Source: Neobacillus cucumis
Lineage (GTDB): Bacteria > Bacillota > Bacilli > Bacillales_B > DSM-18226
Direction of reading: 5' to 3'
Length of the DNA: 33,749 nucleotides
NCBI RefSeq assembly: GCF_023715505.1
Contig: NZ_JAMBOH010000040.1
Location: 1-33,749 of the forward strand
A program made the translations under genes and the position numbers. A model generated the notes under the pieces. That model ran no database searches and was not told where the DNA came from. It saw only the letters and a program-made list of their open reading frames with translations. Below, piece after piece: positions 8,552-17,587 of the stretch (position 1 is the first letter of the stretch; each line of letters begins with the position of its first letter).

Positions 8552-9220
8552 TTGAATGAAAAGAAAGAAGTGGGAGAAAAAGCTGTTGAATATGTGAAAG
8601 ATGGCATGGTAGTTGGACTCGGTACAGGTTCGACTGTATTTTATACCATCACGAAGCTTGGTCAGTTAGTCCAGCAGGGACTTTCCATTAAAGGAGTTCC
8701 GACTTCAGAACAAACGAAACAACTGGCGATCGAACTTGGCATTCCGATTGTTTCGTTCGCTGAGATTGAACACATTGATGTCGCCATTGATGGAGCAGAT
8801 GAGGTAGATCCTGAGTTAAATCTCATAAAAGGCGGCGGCGGTGCCCTCTTAAGAGAGAAAATTATCGCTGCAGCAGCCAAAACTTTCATTGTCGTTGCCG
8901 ACTCTGATAAAAATGTAGATACACTAGGAACTTTTCCACTGCCGATAGAAGTCGTTCCATTTGGATACGAAATGACAGTAAAACACATCAGGGAACTGGG
9001 AGGCAATCCGAATTTAAGGCAAAAGGATGGGATCCCTTATCTAACAGATAACAGTAACTATATTATAGACAGCAGCTTTAAAGAAATTACGCACCCAAAA
9101 GAGTTAGAAAAAAACCTAAACCTTAAACCAGGTGTAGTCGATAACGGATTATTTGTAGGCATGGCAGATATTGTTATTACCATTAAAGATAAAAAGCTTG
9201 CAACGATTGTCCGAAGCTAG
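8552..9220 (+). CDS. rpiA: Ribose-5-phosphate isomerase A
   Basis: Interconverts ribose 5-phosphate and ribulose 5-phosphate in the cytoplasmic pentose phosphate pathway. The family motifs are all present: VGLGTGSTV near the start, the phosphate-binding DGADEVDPELNLIKGGGGALLREKI segment (read in two parts), and GVVDNGLF near the end. The start is taken as TTG 8552, giving 222 residues, because GAAGGGAGA (8536-8544) lies seven bases upstream. A TTG at 8534 is also in frame but falls inside that ribosome binding site. It is the first intact gene of the operon; zwf follows after 40 bases. Confidence 0.9.
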   Translation: MNEKKEVGEKAVEYVKDGMVVGLGTGSTVFYTITKLGQLVQQGLSIKGVPTSEQTKQLAIELGIPIVSFAEIEHIDVAIDGADEVDPELNLIKGGGGALLREKIIAAAAKTFIVVADSDKNVDTLGTFPLPIEVVPFGYEMTVKHIRELGGNPNLRQKDGIPYLTDNSNYIIDSSFKEITHPKELEKNLNLKPGVVDNGLFVGMADIVITIKDKKLATIVRS

Positions 9221-9260
9221 AAAATGGGAGAAATCAGAATACGAACATGGGGGGAGAATA

Positions 9261-10763
9261 ATGGAATCAATGACCTTTGTCTTATTTGGAGCTACAGGAG
9301 ATTTAGCAAAGAGAAAAATTTTCCCAGCTCTTTACAACCTATATGTGGATCAAAAATTACCGCAGTCGATATCAATTATTGGACTCGGAAGAGGAGAGCT
9401 TTCTCATTCAGAATTTCATGAAAAAGTGAAAGACTCAATTTTGGACTTTTCACGCCGCCTTGAACATGAGGCAGCAAATATGGGAGAGTTTTTAGACTAT
9501 TTCCGCTACAGTAGATTGGATGTTACAAATAAAGAAGATTATCAACAACTGCTTCAACTAGTTAAGCAGCGGGAAGACGAACTTGATTTAACACAAAATC
9601 GTTTGTTTTACCTTTCAGTGGCACCTGAATTTTTTGATACAATTGCCCTAAATATTACAAGTAGCGGCCTTGGTCAGGCAGCTGGCTGGAAACGATTAAT
9701 CATTGAAAAGCCTTTTGGTCATGACCTCAAATCTGCACGTGAACTTAATCAAAAACTAAGCCGTGCTTTTAAGGAAGAGGAAATTTATCGAATTGACCAT
9801 TACCTGGGCAAACCAATGGTTCAAAACCTAGAAGCCTTGGCTTTCGCCAACCCCATTCTACAGTCGGTTTGGAATAAAGATCATATTGCAAATGTCCAAA
9901 TTACTGCCAGTGAAACTGTTGGGGTTGAGAAGCGAGCAGGTTATTACGACCAAGCAGGGGCAATCCGTGATATGGTTCAAAACCACATGCTGCAAATTTT
10001 GATGATGACAGCCATGGATAAGCCTGAAAAAATTAACCCAGCGGGAATAAGGCATGAGAAGCGGAAGGTCATTGAGTCTCTTCGTCCTTTAAAAGAAGAA
10101 GATGTCTCATACGATATTGTCCGCGGCCAATACAGCTCAGGTAAGGTAAATGATCAAAAAGTTCCAAGTTATCTAGAAGAGCCTGGAGTAGATCCTTCTT
10201 CTATGACTGATACATTTATCGCTGCCCGTTTGTGGATGGATCATCCATCATGGGTTGGAGTTCCCTTTTACATTCGTACAGGAAAAAGGATGAAGGAAAA
10301 ATCGACGCGGATTGTGATCGAATTTAAGAATAAGGAAAACCAACCATATAAAAATAATCCAATTGATCCTAACTTATTAATCATTGAAATCAATCCGAAT
10401 GAAAATATTTCCTTACAATTAAACAGCAAAAACCCATTGAATAATGGAAAGCTTACTCCAATAAGAATTAATTTTTCTAATGAACAAATAGGTTTAGGAG
10501 TACCTGAAGCGTATGAAAGACTAATCTATGATGCTGTTAACGGGGATTCTACATTCTTTGCTCATTGGAAAGAAGTTGAATTGTCATGGGAATGGGTACA
10601 GCCGATTCTTCATGCATTTGAGAAAAATTTAGTACCGCTCCATCCTTATCTCTCAGGTTCATTTGGACCTGCAGCTTCTGATTCCTTATTATTGGAAGAT
10701 GGCTTTAAATGGTGGCTTGATGAAAAGTTTCAAGAAAGTAAGGAAACGTTACTACACATCTAA
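9261..10763 (+). CDS. zwf: Glucose-6-phosphate 1-dehydrogenase
   Basis: Oxidises glucose 6-phosphate to 6-phosphogluconolactone with reduction of NAD(P)+, the first step of the oxidative pentose phosphate pathway. The 500-residue protein has the nucleotide-binding GATGDLAKRK (10-19) and the active-site RIDHYLGK (177-184), and later GYYDQAGAIRDMVQNH. The start ATG 9261 is set by GGGGGAG just upstream; the frame is open further upstream into the rpiA tail but without family similarity. It lies between rpiA and tkt. No 6-phosphogluconolactonase gene is present in this operon. Confidence 0.93.
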   Translation: MESMTFVLFGATGDLAKRKIFPALYNLYVDQKLPQSISIIGLGRGELSHSEFHEKVKDSILDFSRRLEHEAANMGEFLDYFRYSRLDVTNKEDYQQLLQLVKQREDELDLTQNRLFYLSVAPEFFDTIALNITSSGLGQAAGWKRLIIEKPFGHDLKSARELNQKLSRAFKEEEIYRIDHYLGKPMVQNLEALAFANPILQSVWNKDHIANVQITASETVGVEKRAGYYDQAGAIRDMVQNHMLQILMMTAMDKPEKINPAGIRHEKRKVIESLRPLKEEDVSYDIVRGQYSSGKVNDQKVPSYLEEPGVDPSSMTDTFIAARLWMDHPSWVGVPFYIRTGKRMKEKSTRIVIEFKNKENQPYKNNPIDPNLLIIEINPNENISLQLNSKNPLNNGKLTPIRINFSNEQIGLGVPEAYERLIYDAVNGDSTFFAHWKEVELSWEWVQPILHAFEKNLVPLHPYLSGSFGPAASDSLLLEDGFKWWLDEKFQESKETLLHI

Positions 10764-10784
10764 AATAATCTGGAGGAAATAACG

Positions 10785-12782
10785 ATGTCTCAAAAAATTG
10801 ATCATTTAGCAGTAACAACGATTCGAACATTATCTATTGATGCCATTAATGCGGCAAATTCAGGTCATCCTGGTCTCCCGATGGGGGCAGCACCCATGAC
10901 GTATGCATTATGGGCAAAACATCTGAATCACAATCCTGAAAACCCAAAATGGTTTAACCGCGATCGTTTTGTTTTATCCGCTGGACATGGATCAAGTTTG
11001 TTGTATAGCATGCTTCATTTAGCTGGCTATGATGTCACGATTGATGATTTGAAAAGCTTTCGGAAGTTAAATAGCAAAACGCCGGGGCATCCTGAATTTG
11101 GTCATACAGCAGGTGTGGAAGCAACTACAGGTCCATTAGGTCAAGGGATTGCGAACGCAGTTGGGATGGCAATGGCAGAAGCACATTTAGCAGCGAAGTT
11201 TAATAAAGAAGGTCACCCGGTTATTGACCACTACACCTATGCGTTAGTCGGAGATGGCGACTTAATGGAAGGTGTTTCCTACGAGGCGATGTCAATGGCT
11301 GGCCATATGAAACTTGGTAAGCTAGTTGTTCTTTATGATTCAAATGATATCTCATTGGATGGCGAATTAAATGCTTCATTCTCTGAAAATATCGAGAAAA
11401 GAGCAGAATCAGCAAATTGGCATTATTTGAGAGTGGAGGATGGAAATGACCTTGAAGCCATTTCTAATGCTATTGAAGCTGCCAAACAAAATACAGAACA
11501 GCCTAGTTTGATTGAAATTAGAACAATCATCGGATATGGCAGTCCAAAGGTAGCAGGAACCAATAAAGCACATGGTGCACCGCTTGGAGCAGAAGAAGGA
11601 AAAGCGACAAAACAAGCCTATAACTGGCTTTATGAAGAGGATTTCTACGTGCCAGAGGAAGTAAAAGCACACTTTGCACAATTAAAGAATAAAGGGATCG
11701 ACACTGAGCAAAATTGGATAAGCTTATTCGAATCCTATAAGCAAGCATATCCAGAATTAGCCGATCAATTGACAAATGCGATAGATGGAAAAGTGCTGAT
11801 TGATACAAAAGATATATTGACCTTTGATACAGGGAAAGCCATTTCAACTCGTGTGGCCAGCGGGGAAGCAATTAACCATTATGTAAAAACTGTGCCAGCA
11901 ATCTTTGGCGGAAGTGCAGACCTTTCTCATTCTACAATGACAGAAATTAAAGGTGAAAAAATGTATGCCGTTGAATCATACGGTGCACGTAATGTTTACT
12001 TTGGGGTCCGTGAACATGCAATGGGAGCAGCAGCCAATGGTATGGCCTATCACGGCGGTGTGAAACCTTTTGTCAGTACATTCTTTGTATTTAATGATTA
12101 TCTTCGTCCGTCTATCCGTCTGGCAGCTTTATCAAAGCTTCCAGTGATCTATGTATTTACACATGATTCCATCGCAGTTGGTGAGGATGGTCCTACTCAT
12201 GAACCGGTTGAACATCTTGCAGCACTTCGTTCTATACCAGGTTTAACGGTGATAAGACCAACGGATGCAAATGAGACTGCCAATGCTTGGGCATATGCTC
12301 TTCAGCAGACAGAAGGTCCGGTTGCGTTAATCTTAAGCCGCCAAAACTTACCGATCTTTAATGAGACAAAAGCTAATTTGGAGAACCTTTCTAAGGGAGC
12401 ATATGTACTAGAAGAAACAAATTCAACACCAGACGTAATTTTAATTGCTACAGGTTCAGAAGTATCGTTGGCAGTTAATGCAAAAACGGAACTCGAAAAA
12501 GAAAAAATATCGGTTCGTGTTGTGGCAATGCCAAGCTGGGAATTGTTTAGCAAGCAATCAGATGATTACAAAGAATCTGTACTCCCTTCTTCAAATTCAA
12601 AACGAGTTGCCATAGAAATGGGAATTTCACTTGGATGGGAAAGATTTGTGGGATTTGAAGGGAAAATTCTTTCCATCGAGACATTCGGTGCCTCAGGTGA
12701 TGGAGCAGCAGTTATGAAGAAATTTGGATTTACGGCTGAAAAGGTTTTGCATCTTGCAAAAAGTGTCTTACAACATTCTTAA
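10785..12782 (+). CDS. tkt: Transketolase
   Basis: Thiamine-diphosphate enzyme that moves two-carbon units between sugar phosphates (xylulose 5-phosphate as donor; ribose 5-phosphate or erythrose 4-phosphate as acceptor). At 665 residues it is full length for the family. Visible features: His28 in SGHPG, the ThDP/Mg motif GDGDLMEG (156-163), and in the central domain the transketolase signature around [22 protein letters not shown] lies just before the ATG. It follows zwf by 21 bases. A genomic paralogue is likely in a Bacillus, so this copy is probably operon-dedicated (inference). Confidence 0.94.
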   Translation: MSQKIDHLAVTTIRTLSIDAINAANSGHPGLPMGAAPMTYALWAKHLNHNPENPKWFNRDRFVLSAGHGSSLLYSMLHLAGYDVTIDDLKSFRKLNSKTPGHPEFGHTAGVEATTGPLGQGIANAVGMAMAEAHLAAKFNKEGHPVIDHYTYALVGDGDLMEGVSYEAMSMAGHMKLGKLVVLYDSNDISLDGELNASFSENIEKRAESANWHYLRVEDGNDLEAISNAIEAAKQNTEQPSLIEIRTIIGYGSPKVAGTNKAHGAPLGAEEGKATKQAYNWLYEEDFYVPEEVKAHFAQLKNKGIDTEQNWISLFESYKQAYPELADQLTNAIDGKVLIDTKDILTFDTGKAISTRVASGEAINHYVKTVPAIFGGSADLSHSTMTEIKGEKMYAVESYGARNVYFGVREHAMGAAANGMAYHGGVKPFVSTFFVFNDYLRPSIRLAALSKLPVIYVFTHDSIAVGEDGPTHEPVEHLAALRSIPGLTVIRPTDANETANAWAYALQQTEGPVALILSRQNLPIFNETKANLENLSKGAYVLEETNSTPDVILIATGSEVSLAVNAKTELEKEKISVRVVAMPSWELFSKQSDDYKESVLPSSNSKRVAIEMGISLGWERFVGFEGKILSIETFGASGDGAAVMKKFGFTAEKVLHLAKSVLQHS

Positions 12783-12835
12783 ATAGATCATTAAGGAAAC
12801 AGAAAAATTATTATAGAACATTGGAGGAGAACATA

Positions 12836-13729
12836 ATGAAGGTAGGACTTATAGGTTTAGGAAAAATGGGATTGAATTTAGGGCAAAATTTAATGGATCA
12901 CAAGCACGAGGTAGTAGCATTTGATGTGAATCCAAGTGCAGTCGAGTATATGAAGGAATATGGAGCAACTGGTGTTTCAAGTTATAAAGAACTCATCCAG
13001 TCCTTGGAACATCCAAGAATTGTTTGGATTATGGTGCCTCATGCAGTGGTGGATTCCGTTATCGGTGAAATCTTACCTTTCTTGGAAAAAGGTGATATTG
13101 TCGTTGAAGCAGGTAATTCCCACTATAAAGAATCGATTCAACGCTACAATGAATTAAAGGAAATCGGCGTGAGATTTATGGATGCGGGCACATCAGGCGG
13201 TATGGAAGGTGCGCGAAATGGCGCTTGTTATATGATTGGCGGTGATCCAGAAGCATGGGAGGTAGTACAACCCCTTTTCAAGGATACTGCAGTGGAAAAT
13301 GGCTTCTTATATACCGGAAAAGCTGGCAGCGGGCACTTCTTAAAGATGGTTCATAATGGAATCGAGTATGCAATGATGGCCGCTATTGGTGAAGGTTTTG
13401 AAGTTCTTGAGAAAAGCGAATTTGATTTTGACTACGAACAGGTAGCAAGAGTTTGGAATAATGGATCCGTTATTCGTTCTTGGTTAATGGAATTAACAGA
13501 AAATGCTTTCTCAAAGTATCCAAACTTGGAAAAAATTAAAGGGATTATGCATTCATCAGGTGAAGGAAAATGGACGGTACAAGCAGCATTAGACCTGAAA
13601 ACAGCAACACCAGTCATTGCCATGTCATTATTAATGCGTTATCGCTCCCTTGAAGATGATACCTTTACAGGAAAAGTTGTAGCTGCACTAAGAAATGAAT
13701 TTGGCGGACATACTGTCGAAAAAAACTAA
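12836..13729 (+). CDS. 6-phosphogluconate dehydrogenase, short NAD-type
   Basis: Decarboxylates 6-phosphogluconate to ribulose 5-phosphate. This is the ~300-residue form (YqeC/GntZ-like), not the 470-residue Gnd. The Rossmann motif GLIGLGKMGLNLG (4-16) is followed by an acidic residue in AFDVN (Asp30) at the end of the second strand, where NADP enzymes carry a basic or polar patch; NAD+ preference is therefore inferred, as known for the B. subtilis short form. Catalytic Lys170 and Asn174 sit in GHFLKMVHNG, and the substrate-binding GTSGGMEGARNG is at 118-129. The start is ATG 12836, with TTGGAGGAG at 12821-12829. It lies between tkt and tal. Confidence 0.9.
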   Translation: MKVGLIGLGKMGLNLGQNLMDHKHEVVAFDVNPSAVEYMKEYGATGVSSYKELIQSLEHPRIVWIMVPHAVVDSVIGEILPFLEKGDIVVEAGNSHYKESIQRYNELKEIGVRFMDAGTSGGMEGARNGACYMIGGDPEAWEVVQPLFKDTAVENGFLYTGKAGSGHFLKMVHNGIEYAMMAAIGEGFEVLEKSEFDFDYEQVARVWNNGSVIRSWLMELTENAFSKYPNLEKIKGIMHSSGEGKWTVQAALDLKTATPVIAMSLLMRYRSLEDDTFTGKVVAALRNEFGGHTVEKN

Positions 13730-13755
13730 AGTAATCATAATTGGAGGAATACATC

Positions 13756-14415
13756 ATGAAATTTTTTATCGATACTGCAAACTTAGAGGAAATTAAAAAG
13801 GCTTATAAAATTGGTGTGTTATCAGGTGTGACAACGAACCCTTCTTTAGTAGCAAAAGAAGGCGTGAAATTCCAAGACCGTATTGCTGAAATTCTTAATG
13901 CCGTTCCAGGGGTAGAGTCTGTTTCTGCTGAAGTAACACCCAATGCTTTAACAGCAGATCAAATGATTGCGGAAGCAGAAGAACTCATTAAAATTAACGG
14001 CGGTGATAAAAATATTACCATCAAACTTCCAATGACACTTGATGGCCTAGAGGCTTGCCGCTTCCTAACGAAAAAAGGTGTTAAAACTAACGTTACTTTG
14101 ATTTTTAGTGTGAACCAGGCATTATTGGCAGCTCGTGCAGGAGCTACGTATGTTTCACCATTCTTAGGACGTTTAGATGATATTAATGAAGATGGTGTGG
14201 AACTGGTAGCAAAAATTGCAGAGATGTTCCGTGTTCAAAATCTTGATTCTCAAATCATTGCAGCATCTGTTCGTCATCCTGACCATGTTACCCGTGTCGC
14301 GTTGGCAGGTGCACATATTGCAACGATTCCATTTAAGGTCATTGAGCAATTATCAAAACATCCTTTAACCGATCAAGGACTTGAAAAATTTGCTGCAGAC
14401 TGGAAAACTATCTAA
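13756..14415 (+). CDS. tal: Transaldolase, small (YwjH/TalC-type)
   Basis: Transfers a dihydroxyacetone unit between sugar phosphates. The 219-residue protein belongs to the short single-domain group, with [11 protein letters not shown] at the N-terminus, GVTTNPSL (24-31), the Schiff-base lysine Lys90 in IKLPMT, and the signature [19 protein letters not shown]. The start is ATG 13756, behind TTGGAGGAA at 13741-13749, the same spacing as in the preceding dehydrogenase gene. It ends the first block of the operon before a hairpin at 14431-14456. Confidence 0.93.
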   Translation: MKFFIDTANLEEIKKAYKIGVLSGVTTNPSLVAKEGVKFQDRIAEILNAVPGVESVSAEVTPNALTADQMIAEAEELIKINGGDKNITIKLPMTLDGLEACRFLTKKGVKTNVTLIFSVNQALLAARAGATYVSPFLGRLDDINEDGVELVAKIAEMFRVQNLDSQIIAASVRHPDHVTRVALAGAHIATIPFKVIEQLSKHPLTDQGLEKFAADWKTI

Positions 14416-14430
14416 AAATTGTTAAAGCAA

Positions 14431-14456
14431 AAGGGCGTTAAGTCACTAACGCCCTT
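14431..14456 (+). terminator. Hairpin after tal, weak terminator
   Basis: Perfect 10-bp arms AAGGGCGTTA (14431-14440) and TAACGCCCTT (14447-14456) with a six-base loop, but only a loose AT tail instead of a T-run. It may act as a partial terminator or as a stabiliser of the rpiA-tal messenger, leaving some read-through to pgi. Confidence 0.5.
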
Positions 14457-14470
14457 ATACATTATTAAAG

Positions 14471-14597
14471 GGAATAACGAGTCCTCTGATTACCGTTGAA
14501 GCTGAAAAGTCATGCTAGTGGGAATCAGACGAGGCATCTGGTTACCACTGAACATGAAAAAAGAAGCTAGTAGGAATCAGACTAGTACCTGGTAGGT
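14471..14597 (+). repeat. Tandem 50-52 bp repeat between tal and pgi
   Basis: Unit 1 (14471-14520), unit 2 (14521-14572) and a partial unit 3 (14573-14597) share GGAAT(C/A)A near the start, a CGAG..C.TCTG.TTACC core and a GCTAGT(G/A) end. Units 1 and 2 are similar over their whole length, with scattered substitutions and a two-base length difference. No ORF crosses them. They fill most of the tal-pgi gap and may carry protein-binding or RNA-structural sites that set pgi expression. Confidence 0.6.
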
Positions 14598-14663
14598 TTT
14601 TATCCCGATTTTCAATGGTTGTAAAAACGGCCAAACTAAAAGATAGAAAGAGGAGAAACAATA

Positions 14664-16001
14664 ATGGCTATTACTTTTGATTATTCTAATGCATTGTCTT
14701 TCATGCAACAGCATGAAGTGGATTATTTAAATGAATTTGTAAAAACAGCACATAACATGCTTCACGAGAAAAAAGGACCAGGCTCTGATTATCTTGGGTG
14801 GGTAGATCTGCCGCATAGCTATGATAAAAAAGAATTTGCAAGAATCAAAGCAGCATCTGAAAGAATCCGCAGTAATTCCGATGCCTTAATCGTAATCGGT
14901 ATCGGGGGCTCTTATTTAGGTGCAAGAGCTGCTATTGAAGCACTATCTCATACGTTCCATAACCAAATGGATGAAAAAACAGAGATTTATTTTGCTGGCC
15001 AAAATATCAGCGCCACATATCTAACCCATTTATTTGATGTGATTAAGGACAAAGATATTTCTGTCAATGTGATATCAAAATCTGGGACAACAACAGAGCC
15101 TGCAATTGCGTTCCGAATTTTCCGGGATTATCTGGAGAAAAAGTATGGGAAAGAGGAAGCGAAAAAACGTATATATGCGACAACAGATCGTGCTAAAGGT
15201 GCGTTAAAAACACTGGCAGATGAAGAAGGATACGAAACCTTTGTCATTCCAGATGATGTCGGCGGCAGATATTCTGTGTTAACTGCAGTTGGATTATTAC
15301 CAATTGCAACAGCAGGATTAGATATTGATAAAATGATGGCAGGCGCCGCAGCTGCTGCGGATAAATATAATAACCCGAACTTGGCAGAAAACCAAAGTTA
15401 TCAGTATGCTGCAGTCAGAAATGCTCTTTACCGTAAAGGAAAATCGATAGAACTGCTAGTCAATTTTGAACCATCCCTTCATTTTGTATCTGAATGGTGG
15501 AAGCAATTATTTGGTGAGAGTGAAGGAAAGGACCAAAAAGGACTATATCCTGCTTCTGTCGATTTCTCCACCGATCTTCACTCCATGGGACAATATGTAC
15601 AAGAAGGACGTCGTGACCTGATTGAAACGGTAGTATCTGTAAAAGAACCTAAAGTAGACATTACCCTTGGTGCAGAAGAGGCAGATCTTGATGGATTGAA
15701 TTACTTAGCTGGAAAGACTATGGACCATGTGAATAAGAATGCTGCACAGGGTACCGTCCTAGCACATGTGGATGGAGGAGTTCCTAACCTATCTGTCGAG
15801 CTGGACCAATTAAATGAATATACCTTCGGTGAAATGGTTTATTTCTTTGAGAAAGCATGTGGAATCAGCGGATTGCTAATGGGAGTAAATCCTTTTGACC
15901 AGCCAGGGGTTGAGGCATATAAGAAAAACATGTTTGCCCTCCTAGGTAAACCAGGATATGAAGCAGAAAGAGAAGAATTACAAAAACGTATATCAAAATA
16001 A
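14664..16001 (+). CDS. pgi: Glucose-6-phosphate isomerase
   Basis: Interconverts glucose 6-phosphate and fructose 6-phosphate, closing a cycle with zwf and the transketolase/transaldolase products. It is full length at 445 residues. Motifs are [11 protein letters not shown] (79-89), SKSGTTTEP (138-146), [17 protein letters not shown] (197-213) and Glu285/287 in [17 protein letters not shown] precedes the ATG. It follows tal after 248 bases that hold a hairpin and tandem repeats, so it may be a separate or attenuated unit. Its last ~110 codons and its terminator recur in degenerate form at 32538-33309. Confidence 0.94.
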   Translation: MAITFDYSNALSFMQQHEVDYLNEFVKTAHNMLHEKKGPGSDYLGWVDLPHSYDKKEFARIKAASERIRSNSDALIVIGIGGSYLGARAAIEALSHTFHNQMDEKTEIYFAGQNISATYLTHLFDVIKDKDISVNVISKSGTTTEPAIAFRIFRDYLEKKYGKEEAKKRIYATTDRAKGALKTLADEEGYETFVIPDDVGGRYSVLTAVGLLPIATAGLDIDKMMAGAAAAADKYNNPNLAENQSYQYAAVRNALYRKGKSIELLVNFEPSLHFVSEWWKQLFGESEGKDQKGLYPASVDFSTDLHSMGQYVQEGRRDLIETVVSVKEPKVDITLGAEEADLDGLNYLAGKTMDHVNKNAAQGTVLAHVDGGVPNLSVELDQLNEYTFGEMVYFFEKACGISGLLMGVNPFDQPGVEAYKKNMFALLGKPGYEAEREELQKRISK

Positions 16002-16077
16002 TAGTAAAATGAAGGCACTCTTATCTTAGATAACGGATTCTGTTTTCAAGTACAAAACATTAACTAAAGCAGTAATA

Positions 16078-16115
16078 AGCAGTCCAATTCGCATAGGAAT
16101 TGGACTGCTTTTTTT
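16078..16115 (+). terminator. pgi terminator
   Basis: A perfect 13-bp stem (16078-16090 with 16097-16109) and seven T's. A near-identical hairpin recurs at 33268-33309 behind the degenerate pgi tail. Confidence 0.9.
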
Positions 16116-16269
16116 GAAGGTATATCCATCCTTATTTTTGTTGAACGACGTTGAAGAAGGGGGATTGAATCCTCTTAACTTCACTTTTGAAGAAAACTTC
16201 GTAATAAGAACTCACTTTTAATTAAGCTATGAAAATATCAACTTGGATAAACGATACATTTGAAATCGA

Positions 16270-16646
16270 CAACATAGCCGCACAGCATCTGCGTGGGTTG
16301 GCTACTCAACTGCAGGTTTGCCTGGGGCCATTGTATCGGCATAAGGGATGGTTTTGCCATCACTCCTGCTCATTTTGATTATGGCCACATTCTTTTATAA
16401 GTTTAGCCAAAATCCGTCCGTGCAATCAATGTTTTATGGGCTTAGGCCTGTTGTCACTGGATTAATCATTTATGCAGCGATTAAATTTGCGACTACAAAT
16501 GGTGTCATTTCTCTCACTCCGAGCTTTCACCGGGAAGTTTGCTCATTATTTTCGTTTTATCCCTACTAGCACTTTTAAAACTAAAATGGCACCCCGTATA
16601 CGTTATTTTACTTTCAGGGTTAGTCGGGATTGCTTTATACTCCTAA
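16270..16646 (+). pseudogene. Chromate transporter (ChrA family) fragment, decayed
   Basis: Pieces of a chromate-transport family membrane protein can be read in changing frames: WVGYSTAGLPGAIVSA, a stop, then GMVLPSLLLILIMATFFYKF and YGLRPVVTGLIIYAAIKFAT (16348-16500), and after a further shift LSLLALLKLKWHPVYVILLS and GLVGIALYS with a TAA at 16644. The motif order agrees with the short ~180-residue subunits. The N-terminal part is missing and at least one stop and one frameshift are present, so no transporter is made. No sign of a partner subunit gene remains. Confidence 0.75.
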
Positions 16647-16924
16647 AGAATACTAGCAGCCGCTTCTCATTTTAATAGAAAGGTTTCTATTAACTAAGCT
16701 GAATAAGGCGGAAGACAAAGTAAACTTTCGTCTTTTTAGTACAGTTTCAAAGTGGGATAAAAAAATTAACATAGGTTAAGTAGGTGAAAAAGAGAAAATG
16801 AAATAAATATCAGAATACTAAAAATGTTGGTATTCGTTCAAAAGATAAAAAGGAAACCTAAGTTTAATAGAAAGTAGGATTAGTATGATGGACTTTCCTA
16901 ATAATTTCAAGGGGGTATTTCGTA

Positions 16925-17401
16925 ATGATAAAAAAGTAATCTTGAAAACGGTTTCTTTGATTCTGGTAATGGGTCTACTAGCCGCTTACAGTAGTGCAGA
17001 GTCTTCTTCCAATAGCAAAGAAGGCGGAAATGGGATTATACTGTGTTAGATGTTGACCCAGATAACATGGAAAAATTGCTAGCGGATAAACCTTATTATT
17101 CTTCCCTTACCCCTGAACCTAGTACGTACCCAGGGCAAGACGAAGAGATATTAATTGGATCATTCTCTTCTATCTTTGTGACACATAAAAAAACGGATAA
17201 TAAAGTTGTCTATGGATTCCTAAAGGCTATTTGTGATTATAGTGAAGAGTTGAAAACAGTTCATCCGACATTTAATGTGACAGAAGAAAATATTACAGAG
17301 GAATCGAGTTGCCGTACCACCCAGGCGCGATTGAGTTTTTTGAAGATCATGGAATTGAATATGAAACCTTAGCAAGGCTTACTCCTTTAGTTCGCTGCTA
17401 G
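16925..17401 (+). pseudogene. TRAP transporter TAXI solute-binding protein, decayed
   Basis: AAGGGGG precedes the ATG at 16925. The reading MIKK stops at once; one more A in the A-run would open VILKTVSLILVMGLLAAYSS, a lipoprotein signal peptide whose lipobox Cys has become Tyr. Most of the ligand-binding domain is deleted. From 17043 the C-terminal third follows: DVDPDNMEKLLADKPYYSSL, then TYPGQDEE, and after a frame change LPYHPGAIEFFEDHGIEYET up to a TAG at 17399. These are the usual TAXI C-terminal motifs. Standing directly before the monooxygenase, it may once have helped take up the pathway's substrate (inference). Confidence 0.75.
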
Positions 17402-17461
17402 TCTGACGGAATCGGTTTAACTCTTTCATGAAATTCAGCCGATTCAGACAGAAATTTTTTT
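17401..17461 (+). terminator. Terminator before the monooxygenase gene
   Basis: GTCTGA and AATCGG (17401-17415, with a CGG bulge) pair with CCGATT-CAGAC (17439-17449), followed by a run of seven T's. It closes the TAXI remnant's transcript. Confidence 0.65.
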
Positions 17462-17587
17462 ATAACACTAGCCAATTCGGTTGATTACACCTATAAGTAA
17501 AATTGTTAAGATATAAATAGTTAAAATATTCTTAATACTACAACTTGAGAGAACGACCATCTTTTTAAATAATAGGAGGTAGAGAGA

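Noticed and set aside
8552..16001. Frameshifts in the left region as sequencing errors
   Set aside because: All central metabolic genes are open over thousands of bases, while lesions cluster in mobile and orphan genes; true decay is the simpler reading.
16943..16956. cre-like sequence TGAAAACGGTTTCT
   Set aside because: 13/14 match, but it lies inside the signal-peptide codons of a dead gene, so chance is as likely as function.
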